Shown: positions 53,316 to 62,060 of the stretch, piece by piece | How the letters are laid out: every line of letters starts with the position of its first letter | How positions within the stretch are numbered: position 1 is the first letter of the stretch | Assembly (NCBI GenBank): GCA_963783855.1 | Contig: CAWAPE010000014.1 | Location: 372,001 to 436,000 of the forward strand | Origin: JAKAGZ01 sp963783855 | GTDB taxonomy: Bacteria > Bacteroidota > Ignavibacteria > Ignavibacteriales > Ignavibacteriaceae | DNA length: 64,000 nt | Direction: 5' to 3' | Made by a program: the position numbers and the translations under genes | The notes under the pieces: model-generated | Seen by the model: the letters and a program-made list of their open reading frames with translations, nothing else | Database searches by the model: none | What the model was told of the DNA's origin: nothing

Positions 53316-53539
53316 ATTAAATCTCTATAATTATCAAAAAAATACTTTGAAATATAGGGGCTGCGTGATACAGTCGCAAATGAGAATTGTTGTTTAAACC
53401 TTTATTTTTTATCAAAATCTCAACAATTCTTAACGATAATTTACTCTGAAATGTTGTTTTTTAATTATGAAAGAATGATAGAACTTATTTATTTACGAAA
53501 CCTGATATCATTATATTGAAATAAAAGAAGTTAAATTTT

Positions 53540-55609
53540 ATGATTCAAAACAGATTATCTAAAGAGAAAAGTCCATATTTACTACAACATGCTGATAACC
53601 CAGTTGACTGGTATCCATGGTGTGATGAAGCTTTTGAAAAGGCAAAAAGTAAAGACAAACCTGTTTTTTTATCTATTGGTTATTCTACCTGCCACTGGTG
53701 CCACGTGATGGCACATGAATCATTTGAAGACGAAGAAGTTGCAAAGTTGATGAATGATGCCTTTGTATCGATAAAAGCTGACAGAGAAGAACGGCCTGAC
53801 ATTGATGGAATTTATATGACAGTTTGCCAGATGTTGACCGGAAGCGGGGGTTGGCCATTGACAATAATTATGACACCGGATAAAGAACCGTTCTTTGCAG
53901 GAACGTATTTTCCCAAGGGACAGCGTTTTGGAAGACCGGGGATGTTGGAAATGATTCCACAAATAAAAGAAGCCTGGAATTACAGGAGAGAAGAAATAAT
54001 AAAATCAGCAGATAAAATATCCTTTGCTGTCGCTCAAAATTCAACTCTTCCGGCTGGCGATTTTCTGAATGATGAAATTCTAGAAAAAGCATTTACAGAT
54101 TTTCAAAAAAGATTTGATGAAGAAAATAGTGGCTTTGGAAATGCACCAAAATTTCCCACGCCTCATAATTTCTTTTTTCTACTAAGGTACTGGAAAAAAA
54201 GCGGCGATAATTCGGCTCTTGAAATGGTGAAAAAAACTCTAATCGAAATGAGAAAGGGCGGAATTTATGATCACGTTGGTTTCGGGTTTCATCGCTATTC
54301 TACCGATTCTCACTGGCTGGTTCCACATTTTGAAAAAATGCTTTACGATCAGGCGCTTCTTGCCACGGCTTATATAGAAACTTACCAGGCGACTAAAGAA
54401 GAAATTTTCAAAAGTACAGCCGAAGAAATCTTGCAATATGTTATGTATGATATGACATCACCCGAGGGGGGATTTTACTCCGCTGAAGACGCTGACAGTG
54501 AGGGAGAAGAAGGAAAATTTTATTTGTGGGATGAGGAAGAACTTCGGAATATTTTGGGAAAAGATTCTGATTTAATAATTAAAATATTTAATTGTGAAAA
54601 AGATGGCAACTGGGTTGACCCGACAATTGGTGGTGCTCCGGGTACAAATATTTTACATCTGGGAAAATCATACGAAGAATTTGCTAAGGAAAATGAATTA
54701 AAGACAAATGAATTACAAAACAAAATAGACCGGGCAAGAAATAAATTATTTGAAGTCAGAAAAAAGAGAATTCATCCATATAAAGATGATAAAATTTTAA
54801 CCGACTGGAACGGGCTGATGATTTCGGCCTTTGCAAAAGCAGCGCAGGCTTTTAGCGAAAAAAAATACATCGAAATAGCAGAAAAGACTGCAGGATTTAT
54901 TTTTCAAAAATTAAGAACAAAAAACGGAAAACTGCTCCACCGCTACAGACAGGGAGAAGCAGGCATTCCCGCAAATATAGACGATTATTCCTTTCTCATA
55001 GCAGGGTTGCTGGACCTTTATGAAACTTCATTCAAAGTTTCTTATCTAAAAAGTGCAATTGACCTGAACCAAACATTGCTAAATTCATTTTGGGATAATA
55101 CTAACGGCGGATTTTATTTCACTGCTGATGATAGTGAAAAATTAATCTCGCGCCAGAAAGAAATTTACGACGGAGCAATTCCCTCCGGAAATTCTGTAGC
55201 CCTGTTGAATCTTTTAAGATTAGGCCGGTTTACCGGGGACACAATTTATGAAAAAAAAGCAAATCAACTTGTAAGGGCTTTTTCAAATGTAGTTAAAAAC
55301 TCACCGATTGCCTTCAGTCAGTTTTTGGCGTCGCTGGATTTTGCTTTTGGTCCTTCAAAAGAAATCGTTATTGTTGGAAAAAAGGATAATTCAGAATCCG
55401 AAAAAGTATTAAATTTCATCAGGGAGAAGTTTATTCCCAATAAGGTTATATTTTTTAAGGAAGAGGAAGCTCAGGCTCTTGCAGACATTGCTAAATTTAC
55501 CATCGATCAAAAGCCGTTAAATGGTAAAACAACGGTTTATGTCTGTGAAAATTTTAATTGTAAAATGCCGGTAACAGAATTAAAAGAACTTGAAAAATTG
55601 TTAAAATAA
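53540..55609 (+). CDS. Thioredoxin-domain protein, DUF255 (YyaL/SPATA20-like)
   Basis: 689 aa, usual length. N-terminal thioredoxin-like domain with YSTCHWCHVMAHESFEDEEVA (CxxC as CHWC) followed by a large alpha/alpha-toroid domain (about 180-690), including HRYSTDSHWLVPHFEKMLYDQALL and YSAEDADSEGEEGKFY. Homologues include B. subtilis YyaL and human SPATA20; activity is not settled (a redox-linked role is inferred from the CxxC). It is followed without gap by a lysine-rich small gene (TAATG overlap) and a GT2 gene, so an operon is likely. Confidence 0.92.
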   Translation: MIQNRLSKEKSPYLLQHADNPVDWYPWCDEAFEKAKSKDKPVFLSIGYSTCHWCHVMAHESFEDEEVAKLMNDAFVSIKADREERPDIDGIYMTVCQMLTGSGGWPLTIIMTPDKEPFFAGTYFPKGQRFGRPGMLEMIPQIKEAWNYRREEIIKSADKISFAVAQNSTLPAGDFLNDEILEKAFTDFQKRFDEENSGFGNAPKFPTPHNFFFLLRYWKKSGDNSALEMVKKTLIEMRKGGIYDHVGFGFHRYSTDSHWLVPHFEKMLYDQALLATAYIETYQATKEEIFKSTAEEILQYVMYDMTSPEGGFYSAEDADSEGEEGKFYLWDEEELRNILGKDSDLIIKIFNCEKDGNWVDPTIGGAPGTNILHLGKSYEEFAKENELKTNELQNKIDRARNKLFEVRKKRIHPYKDDKILTDWNGLMISAFAKAAQAFSEKKYIEIAEKTAGFIFQKLRTKNGKLLHRYRQGEAGIPANIDDYSFLIAGLLDLYETSFKVSYLKSAIDLNQTLLNSFWDNTNGGFYFTADDSEKLISRQKEIYDGAIPSGNSVALLNLLRLGRFTGDTIYEKKANQLVRAFSNVVKNSPIAFSQFLASLDFAFGPSKEIVIVGKKDNSESEKVLNFIREKFIPNKVIFFKEEEAQALADIAKFTIDQKPLNGKTTVYVCENFNCKMPVTELKELEKLLK

Positions 55610-55761
55610 TGAGCACCAAAAAGAAAAAAATAAAAATTGAAATTAAAAAAAAGAAAAAAAGAGTACCGGTTCCTAAAAAACCGCCTAAGGTAATCAGCGA
55701 TAAGAAAACTTACGACAGGAATAAAGAGAAAGAAAAAGCAAAAAAGGAAGAAGAGGAATAA
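55609..55761 (+). CDS. Lysine-rich 50-aa small protein
   Basis: 50 aa, ATG overlapping the previous TAA stop (TAATG), stop at 55759-55761. The product starts STKKKKIKIEIKKKKKR, has a PVPKKPPK centre and ends in NKEKEKAKKEEEE: a basic start with an acidic C-terminus. No known fold, low-complexity coding; could be a nucleic-acid-binding peptide or simply non-coding. The translational-coupling arrangement and the 4-bp gap to the GT2 gene favour expression. Confidence 0.5.
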   Translation: MSTKKKKIKIEIKKKKKRVPVPKKPPKVISDKKTYDRNKEKEKAKKEEEE

Positions 55762-55765
55762 CGAA

Positions 55766-56575
55766 ATGCCAAAAGTTTCTGTGATTATTTCGTTTTACAA
55801 CAGGATCGATTACCTTAAGTTAGTACTTGCGGGTTTCGAACGGCAGACGTTCCGGGATATTGAAATAATTATTGCAGACGACGGCTCAAAAGAAGAGATA
55901 GTTAAGGAAATTGAAAAACTATCATTAAAAGTATCTTTCCCGCTATTACATCTATGGCATGAGGATAAGGGATTCAGAAAAAATAAAATTCTAAATCGGG
56001 CAATAACGGAAGCCAATTCTGATTATTTGATTTTTATAGATGGTGATTGTGTTCCGCATCGGGAATTTGTGAGAGAGCATTATGATTACAGAAATGAAAA
56101 CAATTGCCTTACAGGGCGGCGGGTAAATCTGTCAGAAAAATTTACAAATAAATTGAATGAAACAGATATTAAGAACGGCTACCTCGAAAAGTCGCTGCAT
56201 CTTATGATATGTGATGGCTTGTTTGGTAAATCGGATTATGTTGAAAGAGGATTTTATGTTCAGAATAATTCTCTGAGAAATTATTTAAACAAAAAGAAAC
56301 GTGGACTTCTCGGCTGTAATTTCTCAATCCATAAAAACGATATGATTGCAATAAACGGTTTCGACGAGAGATATGAACTTCCCTCAATCGGAGAAGACAG
56401 CGATGTTCAGTACAGGCTCGAATTAAACGATGTAAAAATTGAGTCACTTAATAATATTGCTGTCCAGTATCATTTATACCACAAGCTACAGGAAAGACCG
56501 CAAAAAAATCTTGATTTATTCGCTAAAATCAAAGAATCCGGCCTTTTATTCACTCCTTTCGGAATTAATAAATAA
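55766..56575 (+). CDS. Family 2 glycosyltransferase
   Basis: 269 aa. GT-A fold start PKVSVIISFYNRIDYLKLVLAGFERQTFRDIEIIIADDGS, then the metal-binding DxD-like FIDGDCVPHREFV, and a Glyco_transf_7C-like end GCNFSIHKNDMIAINGFDERYELPSIGEDSDVQYRL. It transfers a sugar from a nucleotide-sugar donor to an unknown acceptor, likely for the cell surface. Third in the unit with the YyaL-like and lysine-rich genes. Confidence 0.9.
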   Translation: MPKVSVIISFYNRIDYLKLVLAGFERQTFRDIEIIIADDGSKEEIVKEIEKLSLKVSFPLLHLWHEDKGFRKNKILNRAITEANSDYLIFIDGDCVPHREFVREHYDYRNENNCLTGRRVNLSEKFTNKLNETDIKNGYLEKSLHLMICDGLFGKSDYVERGFYVQNNSLRNYLNKKKRGLLGCNFSIHKNDMIAINGFDERYELPSIGEDSDVQYRLELNDVKIESLNNIAVQYHLYHKLQERPQKNLDLFAKIKESGLLFTPFGINK

Positions 56576-56589
56576 TATTTTTAGAATTC

Positions 56590-56620
56590 TTGCATTATTC
56601 TAAGCCTCACCTTATATTTG
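56590..56620 (+). promoter_or_regulatory. Bacteroidota-type promoter for lrp-glnA
   Basis: TTG (56590-56592), 20-bp spacer, TATATTTG (56613-56620): exact TTG-N20-TAnnTTTG. Expected start near 56627, a leader of about 35 nt. Confidence 0.65.
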
Positions 56621-56661
56621 AAGTCATATTTCCAATTATACCTAAATAATTAAGGCAAATA

Positions 56662-57111
56662 ATGCTCGATGACTTAGATATTAAGATACTCAATCTTCTT
56701 CAGAATAACGCCAGGATTAAGAGAAATGTAATTTCTGAAACGGTGGGCTTATCGCTTCCCTCCGTGAGCGAGCGTCTTCATAAACTTGAAGAGAAGGGAT
56801 TCATACAGGGATATTTCACGAAACTTGATCGTAAAGCTTTCGGATATGATATACTTGCATATGTTTTTGTGACAATGGATTCTTCAAAACATTATAAATC
56901 TCTTATAAGCAAAGTTGAAAAGAATCCGATGATAATCGAATGTCATTCTGTTTTGGGTGAAGGCTCTCATCTTTTAAAAGTTATAGCAAAAAAGACGGCT
57001 TCGCTTGAGAAACTCCTGGGAGAAATACAATCGTGGCCCGGCGTTGTTTCAACTAAAACGACATACATTTTATCTGCAATTAAAGAGACAACTGAAATAG
57101 ATATTCAATAA
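56662..57111 (+). CDS. Lrp/AsnC-family regulator
   Basis: 149 aa. N-terminal winged HTH (LDDLDIKILNLLQNNARIKRNVISETVGLSLPSVSERLHKLEEKGFIQGYFTKLD) and C-terminal RAM effector-binding domain (ILAYVFVTMDSSKHY...ECHSVLGEGSHLLKVIAKK). Lrp-type proteins sense amino acids. It is 26 bp ahead of glnA, sharing a promoter with it, so regulation of nitrogen assimilation (possibly glutamine-responsive) is inferred. Confidence 0.93.
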   Translation: MLDDLDIKILNLLQNNARIKRNVISETVGLSLPSVSERLHKLEEKGFIQGYFTKLDRKAFGYDILAYVFVTMDSSKHYKSLISKVEKNPMIIECHSVLGEGSHLLKVIAKKTASLEKLLGEIQSWPGVVSTKTTYILSAIKETTEIDIQ

Positions 57112-57137
57112 TTAATAATAAAAAAGGAAGGTAGCAT

Positions 57138-58565
57138 ATGGCAAAGACAGTTTCCGCAATTGACAATGTTCTGAAATTTATAAAATCGAAAGGGATAAAG
57201 TTCGTTGATATGAAATTTATGGACTTTCCGGGTCAGTGGCAGCATTTCACTGTTCCGGTTTCTCAATTTGATGCCGGATCTTTTGAAGACGGTTTTGGTT
57301 TTGACGGATCATCAATTCGCGGATGGAAGGCAATTAATGAAAGCGATATGCTCATCATTCCGGATCCCCAAACAATGTTCCTGGATCCGTTTATAGAAGC
57401 ACCAACTTTAAGTTTAATTTGTGATGTTTACGAACCGGCAACTAAGGAAAAATATTCGAGATGCCCGAGAAGCATTATGCAGAAAGCAAATGCATACCTT
57501 AACTCAACTGGTATTGCCGATACCGCTTATTTCGGTCCGGAAGCAGAGTTTTTTGTTTTTGATGATGTGAGGTTCGATTCAAAACCCAACGGAAGTTTTT
57601 ATGTTGTTGATTCAAGCGAAGGAAGATGGAACAGTGGTCGTGAAGAGGCTCCAAACCTTGGATATAAACCAAGATATAAAGAAGGTTATTTCCCGGTTCC
57701 GCCAACCGACTCTTTAATGGACCTGAGAAATGAAATGGTTATGAATTTAATTGATGCAGGAATTGAAGTAGAAGCACAGCATCACGAAGTAGCAAGTGGC
57801 GGGCAGTGCGAAATTGATCTTCGTTTCCAGCCAATGCTTGTGTCAGCCGATCAGTTATTAATGTTTAAATACATAGTTAAAAACACAGCAAAGAAAAACA
57901 ATAAAACAGCCACTTACATGCCCAAGCCAGTGTTCGGTGATAATGGAAGCGGAATGCACGTTCACACCAGCCTTTGGAAAAAAGGTAAACCTCTTTTTGC
58001 AGGTTCAGGTTATGCCGGACTTAGTGAAATGGGACTTTATTTTATCGGCGGACTTTTAAAACACGCAGCCTCGCTTCTTGCATTTACAAATCCAACTACA
58101 AACTCATATAAAAGATTGGTTCCCGGATTTGAAGCACCCGTAAATCTTGCTTACTCACAGAGAAACAGAAGTGCATCTGTCAGGATCCCGATGTATTCTT
58201 CAAGTCCTAAAGCAAAACGAGTCGAGTTCCGTTGTCCCGATCCTTCCTGCAATCCATATCTTGCATTTTCAGCTATGCTGATGGCCGGGCTGGACGGAAT
58301 CATAAACAGGATCGATCCGGGTGAACCACTTGATAAAGACATTTATGATATGTCGCCTGAAGAATTGAAGGGCGTTCCATCCACACCGGGCAGCTTAAAT
58401 GAGGCATTGAAAGCTCTTGCAAATGATCATGAATATTTATTGAAGGGTGATGTCTTTACAGAAGACGTGATTGATACCTGGATTAAATATAAAACTGAAA
58501 AAGAAATAAAACCGATGGCGCTTCAGCCGCATCCGTATGAATTCCATTTGTATTATGATGTATAG
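57138..58565 (+). CDS. glnA: Glutamine synthetase, type I
   Basis: 475 aa. N-terminal beta-grasp (VDMKFMDFPGQWQHFTVPVSQFD, GFGFDGSSIRGWKAINESDMLIIPD), the catalytic domain GPEAEFFVFDDVRF with the nucleotide/Mn ligand region, EAQHHEVASGGQCEIDLRF, and FGDNGSGMHVHTSLW. The adenylylation-site loop of GSI-beta (NLxYSQRN... SxxIRIP) reads YSQRNRSASVRIPMYSSSPKAKRVEFRCPD. It makes glutamine from glutamate, ammonia and ATP. Cotranscribed with the Lrp-type gene; a strong terminator follows. Confidence 0.97.
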   Translation: MAKTVSAIDNVLKFIKSKGIKFVDMKFMDFPGQWQHFTVPVSQFDAGSFEDGFGFDGSSIRGWKAINESDMLIIPDPQTMFLDPFIEAPTLSLICDVYEPATKEKYSRCPRSIMQKANAYLNSTGIADTAYFGPEAEFFVFDDVRFDSKPNGSFYVVDSSEGRWNSGREEAPNLGYKPRYKEGYFPVPPTDSLMDLRNEMVMNLIDAGIEVEAQHHEVASGGQCEIDLRFQPMLVSADQLLMFKYIVKNTAKKNNKTATYMPKPVFGDNGSGMHVHTSLWKKGKPLFAGSGYAGLSEMGLYFIGGLLKHAASLLAFTNPTTNSYKRLVPGFEAPVNLAYSQRNRSASVRIPMYSSSPKAKRVEFRCPDPSCNPYLAFSAMLMAGLDGIINRIDPGEPLDKDIYDMSPEELKGVPSTPGSLNEALKALANDHEYLLKGDVFTEDVIDTWIKYKTEKEIKPMALQPHPYEFHLYYDV

Positions 58566-58585
58566 ATAAATTGTTTCGGTAGGTT

Positions 58586-58612
58586 AAAGGCGGGTATATC
58601 CCGCCTTTTTAT
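58586..58612. terminator. Intrinsic terminator between glnA and ArsC-like gene
   Basis: AAAGGCGGG (58586-58594) pairs with CCCGCCTTT (58600-58608), loop TATAT, T run after. Overlaps the stop codon of the convergent ArsC-like gene. Confidence 0.9.
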
Positions 58613-58944
58613 TTTATCCATTCTTTCCAGATTTTTGGCTGGTGACCAACTGTTGCTTTTCCTTCATTTCTGACTATTGGAGTTTTTAATAACAGCGGAT
58701 CAGATAATAGTTCTTCTTCAAGATCATAAACCATGTATTGCAGTCCGCGTTTCTGAAAATGTTTCCCTTCTCTGTCTAATAATTCTTCCAGTGGGATTGA
58801 GCGGGAAATATTTTCAAGTTCACCTTTTGCGATTCCTTTTTCGTTAAGATCGCGGAAATGAAAAGGGACGTTTCTTTCTTTAAAAAATCTTTCTGCCTTT
58901 TGTGTGTCCCGGCATTTTTTTGTGCCGATAATTTGAATGTTCAT
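58609..58944 (-). CDS. ArsC/Spx-family thioredoxin-fold protein
   Basis: 111 aa. NIQIIGTKKCRDTQKAERFFKERNVPFHFRDL starts the ArsC fold with a single reactive Cys (KKCRDTQ). The end LKTPIVRNEGKATVGHQPKIWKEWI matches ArsC-like proteins (YffB type) more than Spx. Arsenate reduction is not assured; it may be a glutathione- or bacillithiol-linked redox protein. It begins 3 bp after the end of the RsmF-like gene on the same strand. Confidence 0.85.
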   Translation of the reverse strand: MNIQIIGTKKCRDTQKAERFFKERNVPFHFRDLNEKGIAKGELENISRSIPLEELLDREGKHFQKRGLQYMVYDLEEELLSDPLLLKTPIVRNEGKATVGHQPKIWKEWIK

Positions 58945-58946
58945 AA

Positions 58947-60416
58947 TTAAAAGTCCGTAAAAATTTCCTGTGTTCTTTTTGCTCTTGGAAACCGGCTTTT
59001 GATTCCAGCCTTTGTAACTACTGCAGTACCAAGTACAAAATCTTTGTATTTAATTACGCATTGCCCTTCAATAGCAATTTCTTTTTTTATTATTCCACCT
59101 TCAAGGTATTTTTTCAGTTCATCCTGGTTTTCAATTTGGTAAATATTTTTAGAAATATGATTCTGGAAAACCTGTGCGGCCTGAGTGTGTAAGACGAGCC
59201 TGCCATTTTTATCAATAATACCCAATTTTGTACCGATTCTCTGGAAATGTCCCGGATATGGATCACTCCATTCTTTACTAACCAGGAAGACATCAATCGA
59301 TTTAAAAAGAAATTGATAATCTGATAAAACCTCTTCCGGAATTCCGAAATCATCATTTATATTTTTCAAAAGCGGACGAATCACTTTCTTTTCGGAACTA
59401 AATAATTTTAATTCTCTTTGATTCGGGAGTGTTTGTTCCGGTGCTTCAGTTTCGCCGGTCTTCTTCAATTTAATTATAAAGAATCCGTCTGTGTTTGCTT
59501 CCCATGGTAATATTCTTCTGGCTTTTTCCAGTTCATTATTTAATTGTTTCCCACTATAACTTGTAAATGCCGGGTGTGACTCTACGGGTAAAGCAATTTC
59601 CATTACTTCAACGGGATATTTTTCAAGTACCTTGTTCAAAACCAGTTCATTTTCTTCAGGGGTTAGTGTGCAGGTTGAATACACAATTTCTCCGCCCACC
59701 TTTGCCATTTTAATTGCCCCAATAAGAAGCCTTAATTGCAAATCACCAAGTCTTTCCGCACGTTCAATCGACCACCAATCATTTACCTCGCCCTTTTTTT
59801 GTATTATTCCCAGCCCGCTGCAGGGTGCATCGACAAGTACTTTATCAAAATGATGAGTGTAATGTTTGCTTAGCCATTCACCTTTTGTGTGAGTTACGCC
59901 GGTATTTACAATGTTCATCCGGTCAAGATTATAGACAAGCATTTTCACTCTGTTAAGCTGAACCTCGTTGGAAACCAGTGTCCCGCGGTTTTCCATCATT
60001 TCAGCGAGCTCTGTTGTTTTAGAGCCGGGAGCCGCACAAAGATCCAGTACTACATCATCGTGAGAAGGATTAAGAATAAGCGGTGGAATCATCGAAGATA
60101 ATCCCTGTATGTAATATTCTCCAATAATATGTTCTATTGCTATACCTAAAAGATTTGAGTCTTCGGTAATCTTTAAAGCATAATTAAGGTTCTTAATTTC
60201 TTCAGTTTTAATATTGTAGTCTTGAAGAAGGGTTTGAGAAAGTTTTTCTCTGGTTGTTTTTAATTTGTTTACCCGAATATAACGTGAAGGTTTTTCGTTT
60301 ATAAATTCAAGATATTTTTTAGCGGAGGGTGATCCGTATAGAGAATCGAGGTAATCGTAAATTTTATTACTGACCTGCTTGTTATCCCGCAAGTCGTGGC
60401 TTTTCTTATTTTTCAA
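58947..60416 (-). CDS. RsmF-like rRNA m5C methyltransferase (NOL1/NOP2/Sun)
   Basis: 489 aa. N-terminal PUA-like and substrate region (IKTEEIKNLNYALKITEDSNLLGIAIEH), SAM site LDLCAAPGSKTTELAEMM, the two catalytic cysteines in DAPCSGLGIIQKKGEVNDWW and VYSTCTLTPEENEL, then a C-terminal RsmF-like/PUA domain (about 385-489). RsmF/RsmB methylates cytosine of 16S rRNA; C-terminal composition is nearer RsmF (YebU). Overlaps the 142-aa gene upstream by 4 bp (ATGA) and precedes the ArsC-like gene by 2 bp, so all three likely share a transcript. Confidence 0.88.
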   Translation of the reverse strand: MKNKKSHDLRDNKQVSNKIYDYLDSLYGSPSAKKYLEFINEKPSRYIRVNKLKTTREKLSQTLLQDYNIKTEEIKNLNYALKITEDSNLLGIAIEHIIGEYYIQGLSSMIPPLILNPSHDDVVLDLCAAPGSKTTELAEMMENRGTLVSNEVQLNRVKMLVYNLDRMNIVNTGVTHTKGEWLSKHYTHHFDKVLVDAPCSGLGIIQKKGEVNDWWSIERAERLGDLQLRLLIGAIKMAKVGGEIVYSTCTLTPEENELVLNKVLEKYPVEVMEIALPVESHPAFTSYSGKQLNNELEKARRILPWEANTDGFFIIKLKKTGETEAPEQTLPNQRELKLFSSEKKVIRPLLKNINDDFGIPEEVLSDYQFLFKSIDVFLVSKEWSDPYPGHFQRIGTKLGIIDKNGRLVLHTQAAQVFQNHISKNIYQIENQDELKKYLEGGIIKKEIAIEGQCVIKYKDFVLGTAVVTKAGIKSRFPRAKRTQEIFTDF

Positions 60417-60841
60417 TATCTGTTTAAGTTTAACACTCTGAAAATTTCATTGACTAAAGCATTCCCTCTTTTTTCACCGGGGAATGTTTTTTTATAATCC
60501 GCTTCGATTTCTTTTATAATTGTATCCAGGTAGTTTTCGTACTTACTGACGGATGATTTAACTTCTTCCGGGTTTTCAGGGATATTTAATTTTGTTATTT
60601 TATTCCTGCTTGCGTAGACTATAAACTTTGCCTTACTCTGACTGTCGGCCTGCATCACCGCGGTACCATCAATTGTAAGAACTTCAAAACTGCCGAAAAA
60701 TTCCTCCCCAATAACAAGCGATTTTCCCGGGAGTTCTATCTTTTCAACCTTGCTTTCTTTTGTAAAATCATCAGGAAATTTCCTGATACCATCTTCAGAT
60801 AGTGAAGTTGTCCATTTTGTTATAAATTCTTTTTCTTTCAC
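60413..60841 (-). CDS. Conserved small protein, unknown
   Basis: 142 aa, mixed alpha/beta with no signal or membrane segment. Features: ELPGKSLVIGEEFFGSFEVLTIDGTAVMQADSQSKAKFIVYASR, a beta-rich half, and a helical C-terminal half with FPGEKRGNALVNEIFRVLNL. I do not recognise it. Position between bshA (14 bp gap) and the RsmF-like gene (4-bp overlap) in one minus-strand unit argues for a real gene, possibly co-functioning with either neighbour. Confidence 0.7.
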   Translation of the reverse strand: MKEKEFITKWTTSLSEDGIRKFPDDFTKESKVEKIELPGKSLVIGEEFFGSFEVLTIDGTAVMQADSQSKAKFIVYASRNKITKLNIPENPEEVKSSVSKYENYLDTIIKEIEADYKKTFPGEKRGNALVNEIFRVLNLNRY

Positions 60842-60855
60842 AAAAAATATATTTG

Positions 60856-61980
60856 TTATGAGTTAAGAATCTTATTGTAATAATTTTCGTATAAAGGTAG
60901 AACCGATTTTGTATCAAAATTTTCCACAGCTCTTTTGCGAGAGTTGTCTGAAAAGAGTTTGTGCTTTTTATCATTTGTCAAAAGATCGATTGCATATTTT
61001 GCCATTCTAGGAATATCCCCGATTTCTGCAATAAATCCTGTTTCGTTGTGACGTATTAATTCCGGCAGGCCGCCAACACTTGAACTAATTACCGGGACTC
61101 CACATGCCATTGCTTCAAGAGCAGCAAGTCCGAAACTTTCCGATTGAGATGGAATCAGGAACAGATCTGCAGAATTTAAAATTTCTACCAGCCCTTCCTG
61201 TTTTCCTAAAAATTTAACGTGATCGTAAAGTTTAAGCTCCCGGGACAATCTTTCACACTCCGATCTTTCCGGTCCGTCGCCAATCAGCAATAATTTTGCA
61301 GGTACCTTTTTTCTTACAAGTTCAAGTGTCTTTATTGTATCCGCTACACGCTTTACTGCCCTGAAGTTTGAAGTATGAACGATTATTTTTTCATCTTTCC
61401 CGGCAAGGTTTTTCCTGAAGCATTTATCTTCCTGAGGTTTGTAAACGTCAGTGTCGATAAAGTTAGGTATTACTTCAATTTCTTTTTCAATGTTATAATT
61501 TGTTATGGTTTTTTCTTTTAAAAATCTTGAAACTGCTGTAACGCCATCGCTTTGTTCTGTACTAAATTTCACAAGTGGAAGGAAAGAGGGTTCCAGCCCA
61601 ACAAGAGTAATATCTGTCCCGTGTAAAGTCGTGATAATTTTTAGATCTCTCTTATCCTTTAACATTTGTTTTGCGAGATATGCGCTGCTTGCATGTGGAA
61701 TTGCGTAATGTACGTGAAGCAAATCAAGTTTCTCATATTCCGCAACCTCAACCATTTTGCTGGCAAGTGCAAGACTGTACAAAGGAAATTCAAACAGCGG
61801 GTAGCTGCTCATTTCAACTTCGTGAAAAACTATGTTTTCTATATAGTGATTTAATCTAAAAGGAAGTGCGTAACTAATAAAGTGTATTTCGTGACCTTTC
61901 TCTGCTAATGCTTTTCCAAGTTCAGTAGCCAGAACTCCGCTGCCACCATAGGTAGGATAACAAGTAATTCCAATTTTCAT
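60856..61980 (-). CDS. bshA: N-acetyl-alpha-D-glucosaminyl L-malate synthase BshA
   Basis: 374 aa GT4 glycosyltransferase. The start KIGITCYPTYGGSGVLATELGKALAEKGHEIHFISYALPFRL is the BshA signature, with VHYAIPHASSAYLAKQML, TTLHGTDITLVG and the E-x7-E-like ESFGLAALEAMACGVPVISSSVGGLPE. It joins GlcNAc from UDP-GlcNAc to L-malate, the first step of bacillithiol synthesis. A YpdA-type bacillithiol disulfide reductase is at 50654. bshB and bshC are not in the window. First gene of a minus-strand unit with the 142-aa, RsmF-like and ArsC-like genes. Confidence 0.95.
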   Translation of the reverse strand: MKIGITCYPTYGGSGVLATELGKALAEKGHEIHFISYALPFRLNHYIENIVFHEVEMSSYPLFEFPLYSLALASKMVEVAEYEKLDLLHVHYAIPHASSAYLAKQMLKDKRDLKIITTLHGTDITLVGLEPSFLPLVKFSTEQSDGVTAVSRFLKEKTITNYNIEKEIEVIPNFIDTDVYKPQEDKCFRKNLAGKDEKIIVHTSNFRAVKRVADTIKTLELVRKKVPAKLLLIGDGPERSECERLSRELKLYDHVKFLGKQEGLVEILNSADLFLIPSQSESFGLAALEAMACGVPVISSSVGGLPELIRHNETGFIAEIGDIPRMAKYAIDLLTNDKKHKLFSDNSRKRAVENFDTKSVLPLYENYYNKILNS

Positions 61981-62008
61981 AAATTTCAGCTCTGTAGTTT
62001 ATTTAGGC

Positions 62009-62035
62009 AAAAAGTGCGGTAAGAATTTACCGCAC
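62009..62035 (-). terminator. Terminator of the M28 peptidase gene
   Basis: GTGCGGTAA (62014-62022) and TTACCGCAC (62027-62035) with a 4-nt loop; on the minus strand a T run (A run at 62009-62013) follows. Confidence 0.8.
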
Positions 62036-62060
62036 TCACAACCACAAAAATACATAAAAT

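Noticed and set aside
58609..58944. Arsenate reductase as a firm call for the ArsC-like gene
   Set aside because: Only one Cys and no ars operon neighbours; kept as ArsC/Spx family only.
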